From Chitinophaga sp. YR627 (GTDB taxonomy: Bacteria; Bacteroidota; Bacteroidia; Chitinophagales; Chitinophagaceae): a DNA stretch of 64,000 bases. A program made the position numbers and the translations under genes. Position 1 is the stretch's first letter; each line of letters opens with the position of its first letter. The notes below the pieces were generated by a model. It made no database searches. It was not told the DNA's origin and saw only the letters and a program-made list of their open reading frames with translations. The stretch lies in the NCBI RefSeq assembly GCF_900114995.1, contig NZ_FOUX01000006.1:744001-808000 (forward strand), written 5' to 3'. Below are positions 33,949-43,187 of this stretch, piece by piece.

Positions 33949-34920
33949 ATGAACAGCGACCTGTTAAAAAAATATCTGGATGGACAGTGTACACCCGAAG
34001 AAGAAAAGGAGGTTTTAAAATACCTGGAGGAAGGAAATGAAGAGGAAGTACACAGGCATATCCTCTCACTGGAAGAGACGGTGGATAGCCACGTGCCGGA
34101 TATGGTGAGTGAGTCGCTGTTGGATGATATTCATAGCAGTATCAATGCCCGTAGCAGAAAAGGGATCGTGTCGAAGATAAAACGCTGGCAGGTAGCCGCA
34201 GGTATTACGATCCTGATCGCAGTATCCGGTATTGCTTTCTGGTCTTCCAGACCGAAGCTGAAAGAGCAGGAGCCGGATGAATGGGTATCGCTGCATAACG
34301 ACGGACAGGAAGTGAGGAAAGTCAGCATGCCGGATGGCACCAGTATCTGGCTGAATGCACGGGCCGCGCTTTCTTATAATGAAACCGCTTACAATGACAG
34401 GGAACGTGAGGTGACGGTAACAGGAGAGGCCTTTTTTGATGTAGCCGGTGATCCGGGCCGGCCTTTCCGGGTGAATACGGGTAATGTTACAACAGTGGTA
34501 CTGGGTACCGCCTTCAATATAGAACACTACGAGAACGAGAATGATATACGCGTCACACTTGTACAGGGGAAGGTGGAGATATCAGCAGATAAGGAAAAAT
34601 ACATCCTTTCACCGGGCCAGCTGATGAGTTATAATGTTGAGAAGCATTCCATGGAAGTACGGAGTACGGATATCGGATCAACAAGAGAGTGGCTGAGCGG
34701 ACAGATCGTCTTTAATGACCTGCCACTGGCGGATGTGTTAAAAAGAGTCGCTACCACCTATAAAGTAGATATTGTTTGCCAGCAACCGGCAATCCTGAAT
34801 GGAAAAAGACTTACCGGCACCTATATGCGAAAACCGCCGGCTGAGTTGTTAAGGAAAATTTTGTTTGTACACGGATTGCACCTGGAAGAGAAAGCAGGAA
34901 AATTGATCATCAAGCCATAA
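33949..34920 (+). CDS. FecR-family anti-sigma factor
   Basis: The 323-residue inner-membrane protein holds an N-terminal cytoplasmic anti-sigma section (MNSDLLKKYLDGQCTPEEEK, typical of Bacteroidota FecR), a single membrane helix at about 80-97 (AAGITILIAVSGIAFWSS), and a periplasmic FecR domain (about 115-215: VSMPDGTSIWLNARAALSY, EVTVTGEAFFDVAGDPGRPF, VVLGTAFNIEHYENENDIRV). The C-terminal DUF4974-type part (about 250-320: FNDLPLADVLKRVATTYKVD) is STN-like and should touch the STN domain of the TonB receptor that follows. It receives a signal from the receptor and frees an ECF sigma factor. Usually the sigma gene is just upstream; here the nearest one is at 40729-41241 on the other strand. 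Confidence 0.95.
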   Translation: MNSDLLKKYLDGQCTPEEEKEVLKYLEEGNEEEVHRHILSLEETVDSHVPDMVSESLLDDIHSSINARSRKGIVSKIKRWQVAAGITILIAVSGIAFWSSRPKLKEQEPDEWVSLHNDGQEVRKVSMPDGTSIWLNARAALSYNETAYNDREREVTVTGEAFFDVAGDPGRPFRVNTGNVTTVVLGTAFNIEHYENENDIRVTLVQGKVEISADKEKYILSPGQLMSYNVEKHSMEVRSTDIGSTREWLSGQIVFNDLPLADVLKRVATTYKVDIVCQQPAILNGKRLTGTYMRKPPAELLRKILFVHGLHLEEKAGKLIIKP

Positions 34921-35007
34921 AAACACATTCCGGTAATCATGTATTGAAAGGGCACCTCGTGCACCTTAACTGTAGTGTATTGTCCAAAGGGTAAATTAAA
35001 CGAAACT

Positions 35008-38000
35008 ATGTTCCTTACTTTGAAAGTCGCATCTGAAAAAACGACGAAGAGATTCTTTTTGACTGTCTTATTTATTTCCTTATGCCTGCCATTCACATAT
35101 GCCCAGCAGGGTGTCAGCGTATTGAGGGATGCGATCACCTGCAATATGGAACGTGCTACACTCGATGAAGTATTGCTGGCAATAGGTAAACAGACACGCT
35201 ATTCATTTTCTTATGATAAACAGGCTGCGGGTAATGTAAATATCCGTCACGCCGTCTTTAATAAACAACCACTTGGCAAAGTGCTCACCGATCTGCAGCA
35301 ACAGGCTACCCTGGTGTATGATGTAGATGACAGACAGATTGCGGTAAGAATAAGTACCGTTCCCCGTCAGCCGGTAGCGCAGCCAAAGCCGGGACAGATC
35401 AGCGGCCGTGTGATCGACGAAAAAGGAGAGATGCTGCCCGGTGCTACTATCCATCTTATTGAAGTGAACAAGGGTATGCAGAGTAGTGTAGATGGTACTT
35501 ATAATATAGAGATACCTGCGGGTACCTACACGATGGAAGTGCGCTTCATTTCTTACCTGAGCCGTCGTATTACAGGTATTATCGTAAAGGCCGGTGAAAA
35601 TACACCACTGGATATTTCCATGAAGCCCTCTTCCAAATCACTGAATGAAGTAGTGATCACGGCGGATTATAGAAAGGCGTCTATTGAAGGAATGTTTGCC
35701 CGTCAGAAGAGTAGCGCGGCTACAATTGATGGTATCGTGAGAGAGCAGATCCTGCGTACGCCGGATAATAATGTGGCCCAGGTGCTGAATCGTGTAAGCG
35801 GACTGAATGTGCAGGATAACCGTTTTGTAATCGTACGCGGACTAAGCGACCGTTATAACAACGTGCAGCTGAATGGCTCGCTGTTACCCAGTACAGAGCC
35901 CAATGCCCGCAACTTCGCATTTGATGTGATTCCCAGTGCCCTGATCGATAATGTAGTGGTATACAAGACAGCTACGCCTGATTTGCCGGGAGAGTTCTCC
36001 GGTGGTGTGGTGGACATGACGACGAGAGATATTCCGGTAGAAAACTTTGTACGTATCAAGTTAGGTACCGGGTTTAATACGAAAGCAACTGGTAAGGATT
36101 TCTACGGACCAGAAAGAGGTAAATACGATTATCTGGGTTTTGATGATGGCAGTCGCAAACTGCCAGGTACTTATCAGTCAGGTGAATATGCAAAACTGAT
36201 CTCAGAAGGTTATTACGGGAGCAGTGATGAAAGCCGTCAGAAATATGGCGCCATCAGCGCCGCATTTCCGAACAGGTTTACCATGTATCGTTTTACCGGA
36301 AGACCTGTACAGGATTATGAGCTGAATGTGGGTAGGGTGAAACAGCTGAAAGATGGTAAGCGCTTCGGCGGTATCTTCGCACTGACCTATAGAAACCAGC
36401 AGACAGCACAGGATTATATTGATCATGCACCTATTCAGATCCACTATTACGAAGGGAAAGAATATCTCTTCGAAAATAACCTCAGTGGCTTGCTGAACCT
36501 GGGTTATTCTTTCGGAAAACATAAAATTGGCATGAAGAGCATCTTCACCCAGAAGTTTACCGAAAGAACAAGATTATACAAAGGACAAAACCTTTACTCC
36601 GGTACAGATATCGATGCCTTTTCCAATTTTCCTTTATACAATACCATCTTCCAGGGTAAACTCGAAGGAGAACATACATTGGGGAAGAATGGTTTCAAGT
36701 TCAACTGGAATGGCAGTATGTCTCTCACCAACAGAAAGGAACCAGATAACAAGCGTGTGATGGGAGAAAGGGCACAGGGTGCAGATATCTTCGGATATGT
36801 ATACAATGATGCCAACCAGCTGCGTACGAGCACTTACTTCTCAGATCTGAAAGAACGCAGATATACCTGGAGTGCGGAAGGCTCACAGCCTTTTACACTG
36901 GGTGGTTTGCAGCAGACATTGAAAGCCGGTTATCAGGGTACTTACCGTAAGGCTGATTTTGAAGCAGAGCAGTTCAGTATAAGACCGGATGCAGGCGCTG
37001 TTGATTTACAGGCGAAGCTGATAGGGCTGCCTTACTATAACGTGTATTCCAGAGAAAATTTCGGATATAATAAGCTCATTTATTTTTCCATGCTGGCTTC
37101 AGAGAACCAGGACCGCGGACGTGCGAATGGATATGATGCTTATCAGCGCCTGCATGCAGGTTACCTGATGCTGGATGGTCACCTGGCGAAGAAGTTACGT
37201 TTTGCCGGTGGGCTGCGCGTAGAAAAGAATTACATGAGTTCCCTGACATTGGATACACGTGCGAAGAGAGACGGTACGATCAGTCTGACAGATACTGTGG
37301 TGACCATAGACAAGACCGATTGGTTGCCATCTGTTAATCTGATCTACGAGATCACACCGAAATTCAATATAAGAGCTTCTTACTATCATTCGGTAGCAAG
37401 ACCTGACCTGAGAGAGTTATCATTCTTTGAATACTATAAACCGGAGGAAGACACCTGGATCAGTGGGGATGATCTGCATCCAACGGCTATCAGGAATGTG
37501 GACCTGCGTATAGAGTTCTATCCGTCTCCACAGGAACTGATCTCTTTCTCTGCCTTCTATAAGAAATTTAAAGATCCGATAGAGTTACAGCTGGAGGCGG
37601 CGATGATACCTTCTCACGTACTGGCTATGCAATATGTAAATATGAAGTCGGCAACTGACCTGGGTTTCGAATTGAATTTCCGTAAGTCGGCAGGCTTTAT
37701 CAATGAGCATTCTGAATTTCTGAAAAACCTTTACCTGTCGGGTAACTTCTCTTATCTCAATGCAAAGGTGGAGTATGATGCTGAGGTGAGGATACGTATA
37801 GACGATAACAAAGAGATCATACAACCCGCTAAACGTAACCGTCCGCTGTTTGGTCAGGCGCCATACATCATCAATGGAGGGCTGATCTATACCGGTAGTC
37901 ATCTTGGATTTAACCTGGTATACAACAGGGTAGGAGAGCGTATTATTTATGGTTCAGAGCTGGATGAGTATAATGAATATGAGAAGGCGAGAGATGTAGT

Positions 38001-38280
38001 TGATCTGCAGCTGAGCTACCGGTTTATGAAGAACAACAAAGCGGAGATCAAGCTGAATGCGGCAGATATGCTGAACCAGCCGGTAATAAGATACTACAAT
38101 AACCACAAGAATATATGGAGACCCGATGCGTCAGGTGTACCTGGTCAGTTTGACCAGTATGGAAACCTGATCATCCCGGAAGACCCCAGCGGCAAGAGAT
38201 ATGACAGCCGCTATGATGAACTGAGACGTAAGTTCTGGTACGGAAGGAACTTCACGGTAAGTGCCAGTTATACTTTCTGA
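35008..38280 (+). CDS. TonB-dependent transducer receptor with STN domain
   Basis: The 1090-residue receptor starts at ATG 35008 rather than the GTG at 34975. A signal peptide (FFLTVLFISLCLPFTYAQ) is followed by the STN domain (about 45-120: CNMERATLDEVLLAIGKQTR, then YSFSYDKQAAGNV), which marks receptors that signal through FecR. A carboxypeptidase-regulatory-like domain (about 130-220: ISGRVIDEKGEMLPGATIHL), the plug (about 235-350: VLNRVSGLNVQDNRFVIVRG, then YNNVQLNGSLLPSTEPNARN), and a barrel that ends FTVSASYTF follow. No SusD partner is present; instead two lipoprotein genes come next. It thus imports and senses a ligand together with FecR and an ECF sigma factor. Ligand unknown. Confidence 0.95.
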   Translation: MFLTLKVASEKTTKRFFLTVLFISLCLPFTYAQQGVSVLRDAITCNMERATLDEVLLAIGKQTRYSFSYDKQAAGNVNIRHAVFNKQPLGKVLTDLQQQATLVYDVDDRQIAVRISTVPRQPVAQPKPGQISGRVIDEKGEMLPGATIHLIEVNKGMQSSVDGTYNIEIPAGTYTMEVRFISYLSRRITGIIVKAGENTPLDISMKPSSKSLNEVVITADYRKASIEGMFARQKSSAATIDGIVREQILRTPDNNVAQVLNRVSGLNVQDNRFVIVRGLSDRYNNVQLNGSLLPSTEPNARNFAFDVIPSALIDNVVVYKTATPDLPGEFSGGVVDMTTRDIPVENFVRIKLGTGFNTKATGKDFYGPERGKYDYLGFDDGSRKLPGTYQSGEYAKLISEGYYGSSDESRQKYGAISAAFPNRFTMYRFTGRPVQDYELNVGRVKQLKDGKRFGGIFALTYRNQQTAQDYIDHAPIQIHYYEGKEYLFENNLSGLLNLGYSFGKHKIGMKSIFTQKFTERTRLYKGQNLYSGTDIDAFSNFPLYNTIFQGKLEGEHTLGKNGFKFNWNGSMSLTNRKEPDNKRVMGERAQGADIFGYVYNDANQLRTSTYFSDLKERRYTWSAEGSQPFTLGGLQQTLKAGYQGTYRKADFEAEQFSIRPDAGAVDLQAKLIGLPYYNVYSRENFGYNKLIYFSMLASENQDRGRANGYDAYQRLHAGYLMLDGHLAKKLRFAGGLRVEKNYMSSLTLDTRAKRDGTISLTDTVVTIDKTDWLPSVNLIYEITPKFNIRASYYHSVARPDLRELSFFEYYKPEEDTWISGDDLHPTAIRNVDLRIEFYPSPQELISFSAFYKKFKDPIELQLEAAMIPSHVLAMQYVNMKSATDLGFELNFRKSAGFINEHSEFLKNLYLSGNFSYLNAKVEYDAEVRIRIDDNKEIIQPAKRNRPLFGQAPYIINGGLIYTGSHLGFNLVYNRVGERIIYGSELDEYNEYEKARDVVDLQLSYRFMKNNKAEIKLNAADMLNQPVIRYYNNHKNIWRPDASGVPGQFDQYGNLIIPEDPSGKRYDSRYDELRRKFWYGRNFTVSASYTF

Positions 38281-38348
38281 GTTTAATGATTGAAAACCTG
38301 TTTAGCTCGATATAGATTGTTTATTAACCATTATTTAAAAGGAACCTC

Positions 38349-39701
38349 ATGTTAAAACGCGTATTTATTGCAGCTATCGCTGCTTCGGCTATCTTTACTT
38401 CCTGCAAAAAGGAAGGTGCAATTGACCAGCAAGAAGGTCAGTTCGATCGTTCAGTAAACGCAGGTGTTGGCGCTGATACCCGCACCTGGCCTACCCTCAC
38501 AGGTACTATTCCTGCTACCATTGCCAGCGGTACATTTACGTTGACCAATGACAGAGTATGGATCCTTGACGGACCTACCTATGTACAGAGTGGCGCCACA
38601 TTGCTGATACAGCCAAACACCCTCATCAAGGGAAAATCTAATTCTACACGCGGTACTTCTTATCTGATCGTAACCAAAGGTGGTAAACTGATCGCTGATG
38701 GTAACGCAACAACATCCATTGTTTTCACATCTGACAAAGCTGTAGGTCAACGTAAACCAGGCGACTGGGGTGGCATCATTATCCTGGGTGATGCTCCAAC
38801 CAACGCTAACGGTTCTCAGATCGAAGGCATCCTGGCAGCTGAAATTCCTGCTGGTTATTCTATCACTTATGGTGGTGCTAATGCATCTCACGACGGTGGT
38901 ACACTGAAATGTGTACGTATCGAGTATGCTGGTCGTGATCTGGGTAATGGTAACGAAATCAACGGTCTGACTTTAGGCGGTGTTGGTAGCGGTACTGTAC
39001 TGGATAGCATCCAGGTATCTTTTGGCGCTGATGATGCTTTCGAGTTTTTCGGAGGTACAGTTAACGCTAAACACCTGGTGGCATATGCTAACAATGATGA
39101 TGAGTTCGATTTTGATCTGGGTTATGTAGGTAACATCCAGTATGCGGTTTCTCTGAGACACCCTGGTGTTCCTTTGACAGCAGATCCTAACGGTATTGAG
39201 TCTGACAACAACGCAGGCGGTACAGGTGCAACTCCAATCACCCGTCCTACATTGTCAAACTTCACTATCCTGGGTTCATCTACAAAAAGAGACAGCCTGC
39301 TCTATGGTGCACGCTGGAGAAGAAATTCATCTTTCAACCTGACTAACTCAGTGATCGGTGGTTATGATGAAGCTGGTGTTATCTTCGATGGCGCTGGTGC
39401 AGTTACCCACATCTCTACAGCAGGTGATGGTGTATTCAGCAACAGCCTTGTACACAGCTTCGTAGCTGCTGTCGCTCCAACCCCAACTTCTGCATGGGTA
39501 GGATGGACTGGCAACTCCCTGAGCACTGTAACATCAACAAACAGCGCAGTTGGTCTGGTACTGCCATTCAACTTTACTGCTCCTGACTTCCGTTATATCG
39601 CTGGTTCTGCAAGTGCAGGTAAAGGCGCATTCGGTGCAGCAGGTAGCGTACGTTGGGATGACAACTGGGCATCTTATAACCCTAATGCTGCTGCTTATTA
39701 A
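38349..39701 (+). CDS. Surface lipoprotein with beta-rich repeats, 450 residues
   Basis: The signal peptide ends in lipobox FTSC (Cys19) with KKEG following. The mature protein is Gly-, Asn- and Thr-rich and beta-strand-rich, with YVQSGATLLIQPNTLIKGKS, GGKLIADGNATTSIVFTSDK, GDWGGIIILGDAPTNANGSQ, LGGVGSGTVLDSIQVSFGAD and HLVAYANNDDEFDFDLGY: the look of a right-handed beta-helix. Proteins with the GDWGGIIILGDAP motif are common partners of TonB receptors in Bacteroidota. It follows the receptor by 68 bases and likely serves as the extracellular binding partner. Codon use is biased toward common codons, as in highly expressed genes, and a strong terminator follows. Ligand not known. Confidence 0.82.
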   Translation: MLKRVFIAAIAASAIFTSCKKEGAIDQQEGQFDRSVNAGVGADTRTWPTLTGTIPATIASGTFTLTNDRVWILDGPTYVQSGATLLIQPNTLIKGKSNSTRGTSYLIVTKGGKLIADGNATTSIVFTSDKAVGQRKPGDWGGIIILGDAPTNANGSQIEGILAAEIPAGYSITYGGANASHDGGTLKCVRIEYAGRDLGNGNEINGLTLGGVGSGTVLDSIQVSFGADDAFEFFGGTVNAKHLVAYANNDDEFDFDLGYVGNIQYAVSLRHPGVPLTADPNGIESDNNAGGTGATPITRPTLSNFTILGSSTKRDSLLYGARWRRNSSFNLTNSVIGGYDEAGVIFDGAGAVTHISTAGDGVFSNSLVHSFVAAVAPTPTSAWVGWTGNSLSTVTSTNSAVGLVLPFNFTAPDFRYIAGSASAGKGAFGAAGSVRWDDNWASYNPNAAAY

Positions 39702-39733
39702 TTTTTAATGTAAACGTATTGACTATACAGGTT

Positions 39734-39764
39734 ACAGGTGCTGCATTAGCAGCACCTGTTTTTA
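39734..39764 (+). terminator. Strong terminator/attenuator between two lipoprotein genes
   Basis: A perfect 11-base-pair stem (ACAGGTGCTGC at 39734-39744 with GCAGCACCTGT at 39749-39759), a 4-base loop and a T run. The next gene starts only 20 bases later on the same strand, so partial readthrough would set a low level of the second lipoprotein. Confidence 0.88.
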
Positions 39765-39783
39765 AAATTAAATGAACGAATAA

Positions 39784-40521
39784 ATGAAAAAGATTTTCTT
39801 CCTTTTATTGACAATTGCTTTCTTTACCGCTTGTCAGAAGCGTGGTGATCTTCCGGAGTTGCCGTCTTATGCTACTTTCAGATTGTCTTCCTCCAGCGTG
39901 GAGCATTTCTACGAAGTTACAGTGGGAGACAGTGTGCTGGAAGATAGTCTCAGTGCCGGAAGCGCATTATCACGTTACGTGGTGACAGGAAAGCAGGCAT
40001 TGAAAATAAAGGAAGCAGGAAAGAAAGACTATGTAATAGACACCCTTATCGATATTGATCGTCCTGGTGTTGAATATACTTTGATTGACCTGGGTGGAGA
40101 TTCCAGACCACTGATACTATCCGGATCGGATCTTGCAACGACGGCCCCTGCTGAAGGTACAAGGAAATATGCCCTGCTGAACATTGATACAACCGGCGTG
40201 CTGAAAGGCCGTACAATTGATATTCGCTTCTATGACATCGATGTGAATGATGGTTCTTTTAAACAGATCGGCGAACTGAAAGGTATTCAGTACCTGAACC
40301 CGTCAGATTACATCGAGCTGAAAGCGCCGGATGCCGGTATCTTTTTCCTGGAAGTGGCAGATCACACCACAGGTGAAATTATCCTGCCGGTGGATAGTTA
40401 TGCGGGAAATATGATCTTCCCTTTTGATGAGAATAATGTCTATCTGATGAAGTTGTTAAATGCCGGCGACGAATCATTCACTTTCATCAGTGCTGAGCCA
40501 CTGATCGGTTTGAAGCTATAG
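39784..40521 (+). CDS. Lipoprotein, 245 residues, DUF4397-like in appearance
   Basis: The signal peptide MKKIFFLLLTIAFFTACQKR gives lipobox FTAC (Cys17). The mature part is beta-rich in two sections: residues about 25-115 (YATFRLSSSSVEHFYEVTVG, and a strand YTLIDLGGDSRPLILSGSDL) and about 125-245 (YALLNIDTTGVLKGRTIDIR, then DAGIFFLEVADHTTGEIILP). The alternation of ligand-free strands and the phrase VDSYAGNMIFPF recall DUF4397-type envelope proteins, but this is a loose match. It is the last gene of the FecR/TonB cluster, after an internal terminator. It may be an accessory surface protein of that receptor. Function unknown. Confidence 0.75.
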   Translation: MKKIFFLLLTIAFFTACQKRGDLPELPSYATFRLSSSSVEHFYEVTVGDSVLEDSLSAGSALSRYVVTGKQALKIKEAGKKDYVIDTLIDIDRPGVEYTLIDLGGDSRPLILSGSDLATTAPAEGTRKYALLNIDTTGVLKGRTIDIRFYDIDVNDGSFKQIGELKGIQYLNPSDYIELKAPDAGIFFLEVADHTTGEIILPVDSYAGNMIFPFDENNVYLMKLLNAGDESFTFISAEPLIGLKL

Positions 40522-40559
40522 GAAGCCGGCAATCCCTGCTTTATGATAAAGAGAAAGAA

Positions 40560-40592
40560 AAATGCCGCTATTCCTGGTAGCGGCATTTTTTT
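40560..40592. terminator. Bidirectional terminator
   Basis: AAATGCCGCTA (40560-40570) pairs with TAGCGGCATTT (40578-40588) over 11 base pairs, with A runs before and T runs after. It separates the lipoprotein gene from the convergent ECF sigma gene and suits both. Confidence 0.85.
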
Positions 40593-40728
40593 GCGTATTT
40601 ATTACAGCATTTGGCTATAAGCTGTTACGCGAATTTAATATTTTTTGGTAATAAAAATAATAGGACAACAGGTAATAAACTACCTGCAACGGAATAAGAA
40701 AAAAATTAATATAGGGATCTTTGTCTGA

Positions 40729-41241
40729 TTAACTGTTTACAATGGTGCGAATCGTTTTCATGGCTTCCTGTAAATGACAATCAATAGTATTGGGTGATAA
40801 TGAAAGCAGGTCTGCAATGTTCCTTCTGCTCATGCCTTCTTCCAGCGCCAGTTTATATACTTCTCTTCTTCTCGCCGGCATATGTTTTACAGCAGTGTTC
40901 ACGGTGGCCAGGCATTCTTTCAGTATATAGTGCTCTTCAGAACTTACGCTGTTTTCCCCGGAAGCGCTGATATGTTGCAATAAAGTCTTTCTGGCTTTTA
41001 TCTTGCGTAATTCGTCAATGAAGATGTTACGTGAATAGGTGAAAAGTAACGGATATATGTCTGTTTTGTCGGTAATCTGCTCCCAGTTTTCCCAGAGCTT
41101 CAGGTAACATTGTTGAAGAATATCTTTTACGAGTGTCTCATCTTTGGTCAACTTTAAAAATGTATTGTACAGTCTTCCATGAGTGGCATGGTAAATAGTG
41201 TTGAACTCTTTTCTCTTGGCGGGGCTCAAGGACAAAATCAT
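40729..41241 (-). CDS. ECF-type RNA polymerase sigma factor
   Basis: The 170-residue protein has sigma region 2 (about 15-80: FNTIYHATHGRLYNTFLKLT, DILQQCYLKLWENWEQI, YPLLFTYSRNIFIDELRKIK) and region 4 (about 110-165: HMPARRREVYKLALEEGMSR, then RNIADLLSLSPNTIDCHLQE). It belongs to the Bacteroides-type ECF group that partners FecR anti-sigma factors. It is separated from fecR by about 6 kb and lies on the other strand, convergent with the lipoprotein genes. A TATCTTTA box at 41259-41266 (minus strand) is a weak candidate promoter. It is the best candidate to read the shared motif before the S41 and fecR genes. Family call secure; partner inferred. Confidence 0.93.
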   Translation of the reverse strand: MILSLSPAKRKEFNTIYHATHGRLYNTFLKLTKDETLVKDILQQCYLKLWENWEQITDKTDIYPLLFTYSRNIFIDELRKIKARKTLLQHISASGENSVSSEEHYILKECLATVNTAVKHMPARRREVYKLALEEGMSRRNIADLLSLSPNTIDCHLQEAMKTIRTIVNS

Positions 41242-41705
41242 ACTATTACATTGAGTGTTAAAGATAACCTTCGTAGATTAACTGAATGTTAACACTTACA
41301 ATACCGGCAGCTACTTTTGAACATTAGATAAATACCTGGTAAGTGCGGTCATTTTTCATGATGAAATGATTTTATTTAAATGCATATAGTTTTTAAATAT
41401 CTGCTGTTAATTTCCATGTAATTCCTGTGCACCCACTTGTTAATTTGAGTTTATTATATTAATTTAGTTTAGTTGATATTCTCAGTTTAAAGCAATAAGA
41501 TATTCAGCTGGTTTGTAGCCCCCAGTGATTGATAACCCATAGCATTGCTTAAAAATGGAAACCCCGGATATCAGCAAAACCTTGTATTTAAGGCACCCTA
41601 TTTTAAAAAACAATATGCACACCGCAACATAGCAGGTTGAATCGCTGTTCGACTGAAATCATTAAAGACCATTTATTTTATGATATAAATCCCAAATTTC
41701 CAACT
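41242..41705. other. Intergenic region between ECF sigma and acyltransferase-like genes
   Basis: No gene is seen. The sequence is AT-rich, with short T-rich runs at about 41380-41500. It must hold the promoters of two divergent genes. Only a weak minus-strand TATCTTTA box was found; no clear plus-strand promoter was recognised. Confidence 0.4.
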
Positions 41706-42677
41706 ATGCCTACTATCGTTTTCCTGTTTGCCGGACAGGGTTGTCAGTATTACAATATGGGCGCGGAACTGTTCAATACCAATGTGTATTTCCGCCATAC
41801 CCTGTTGACCCTCGATAAGGAGGTGCGCAAAATGATGGGCGCATCTGTTGTCGAATATATTTATGACAGATACCATGGTCGTGATGATGTATTTGATGAT
41901 ATCCGGTTCTCTAATCCGGCGGTCTTCATGATACAGTATGCCATGGCGAGATATCTCCAGGAGGAGATGCATATACGACCGGATTGTGTGCTGGGCAGTA
42001 ATCTTGGAGAAACCGTAGCGGCTGCGGTAAGTGGTGCGGTACGTCCGGTAGATATGCTGTATGCATTGATAGAACAGGCGCGTATTATTGAACAGCAATG
42101 TTGTAAAGGAGGGATGATCTCTATTCTTGGCAACCCTGCATTGTATGATGCAACGCCTTTATTACGGGATAATGCAGCTTTGATGTCCGTTAACTATGAA
42201 GGACATTTTACCTTGTCTGCCAGTCAGGGTGCACTGATAGCGATACAGGCATATCTGGATGGTAAGGGATTACCGTATAGTATACTTCCTGTGAAGTATC
42301 CTTTTCATAATCTCCTGCTGGATAGCGCCAGGGATCAGTTCCTTAATACGCTGCGTAACGTCAGCTTTTCGCAGCCCGCCATCTCTTTCTTTTCAGGCGT
42401 ACAGGCCAGACAGCTCTTTAGTGTAGATGCGGCTTATTGCTGGGATGCTGTGCGGGAGCCAATCCGGTTTACGGCAGCAGTGAATCAGCTGGAAGCAGGC
42501 GGGCCCTGTTTCTATGTGGATTGTAGTCCTTCAGGTAACTGTAATCAGCTGCTGACAAAAATACTTTCGCCCTCGTCTGCATCAACAAGACATATGATCA
42601 TGAATCCTTTCGGGCAGGAGTTGAAAAACCTCAGGTTGCTAGTGCAGCAACGACAGGCACTCTCGCTTTATAGTTAG
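41706..42677 (+). CDS. FabD/PKS-type acyltransferase homolog lacking the nucleophile serine
   Basis: The 323-residue protein has the malonyl-CoA:ACP transacylase fold. Family marks are FLFAGQGCQYYNMGAELF at the start (oxyanion Gln11), FSNPAVFMIQYAMARYL, the conserved Arg126 region (EQARIIEQQCCKGGM), and the catalytic-histidine motif KYPFHNLLLDSARD (His201). The nucleophile elbow, normally G-H-S-x-G, reads PDCVLGSNLGETVAA: Ser98 sits where His is normal and Asn99 where the serine nucleophile should be. So standard acyl transfer looks impossible. ATG at 41706 is preferred to a TTG at 41637. No PKS, FAS or ACP gene is seen nearby; a 90-residue gene follows by 33 bases. It could be a pseudoenzyme, a decoy or a binding subunit. 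Fold sure, role unknown. Confidence 0.85.
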   Translation: MPTIVFLFAGQGCQYYNMGAELFNTNVYFRHTLLTLDKEVRKMMGASVVEYIYDRYHGRDDVFDDIRFSNPAVFMIQYAMARYLQEEMHIRPDCVLGSNLGETVAAAVSGAVRPVDMLYALIEQARIIEQQCCKGGMISILGNPALYDATPLLRDNAALMSVNYEGHFTLSASQGALIAIQAYLDGKGLPYSILPVKYPFHNLLLDSARDQFLNTLRNVSFSQPAISFFSGVQARQLFSVDAAYCWDAVREPIRFTAAVNQLEAGGPCFYVDCSPSGNCNQLLTKILSPSSASTRHMIMNPFGQELKNLRLLVQQRQALSLYS

Positions 42678-42710
42678 CTATTCTTTTTTTATGATTAAAA
42701 TAGTTCGTGT

Positions 42711-42983
42711 ATGGAGAAGTATACATTAACGATCAACTGCGAGTTTATCAATGAAGCAGGTATCCTTGTTAATCACACCCTTAGGGCAGACGCCGTTACC
42801 AGGCCCCAGATAGAGGACAAGTACATGTTCATCAGCAAACATCATTTCAAGCCGATTGTGATCCGTATACAACAGGTGATCGACTATTTGTTATCGGGCA
42901 CTGAAGTGATCTGCAGTGGTGAGGAAGTAGATGAACTGGATAATATCAGAGAGGCTTTTTATGCCTGTTTTACTATAGACTGA
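42711..42983 (+). CDS. Hypothetical protein, 90 residues
   Basis: I do not recognise the family. The protein is small, acidic and soluble, with strands at the start (EKYTLTINCEFINEAGILVN), a His/Lys patch in the middle (FISKHHFKPIVIRIQQVIDY), and an acidic helix at the end (CSGEEVDELDNIREAFYACF). There is no signal peptide or metal motif. It lies 33 bases after the acyltransferase-like gene on the same strand, so the two are probably co-transcribed, and its size would suit a partner protein. A carrier-protein serine motif (DSL) is absent, so it is not an acyl carrier protein. Confidence 0.65.
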   Translation: MEKYTLTINCEFINEAGILVNHTLRADAVTRPQIEDKYMFISKHHFKPIVIRIQQVIDYLLSGTEVICSGEEVDELDNIREAFYACFTID

Positions 42984-43187
42984 GCTGGCTCATCTAGTGA
43001 AGGAGGGCTGCCGTTTTATGCTAAAAATGAGAAGGCCGAAGTACAAAGGTACTCCGGCCGGTTAGCTAACACTTAAGAACAGCAAACGCTACGTTTGTAT
43101 ACTATTTACAGCAATGTAAAATCGTCCATTGGTTGACAGGACAGATTAGGCAAACGCGATGCCTTTTTGTTTTTATTTTTGTAATTA

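Noticed and set aside
40729..41241. ECF sigma gene as part of a separate, unrelated system
   Set aside because: Rejected as the first reading, because no other FecR or receptor is in the window and the sigma gene adjoins the end of the FecR cluster; still, its partner is inferred and not shown.
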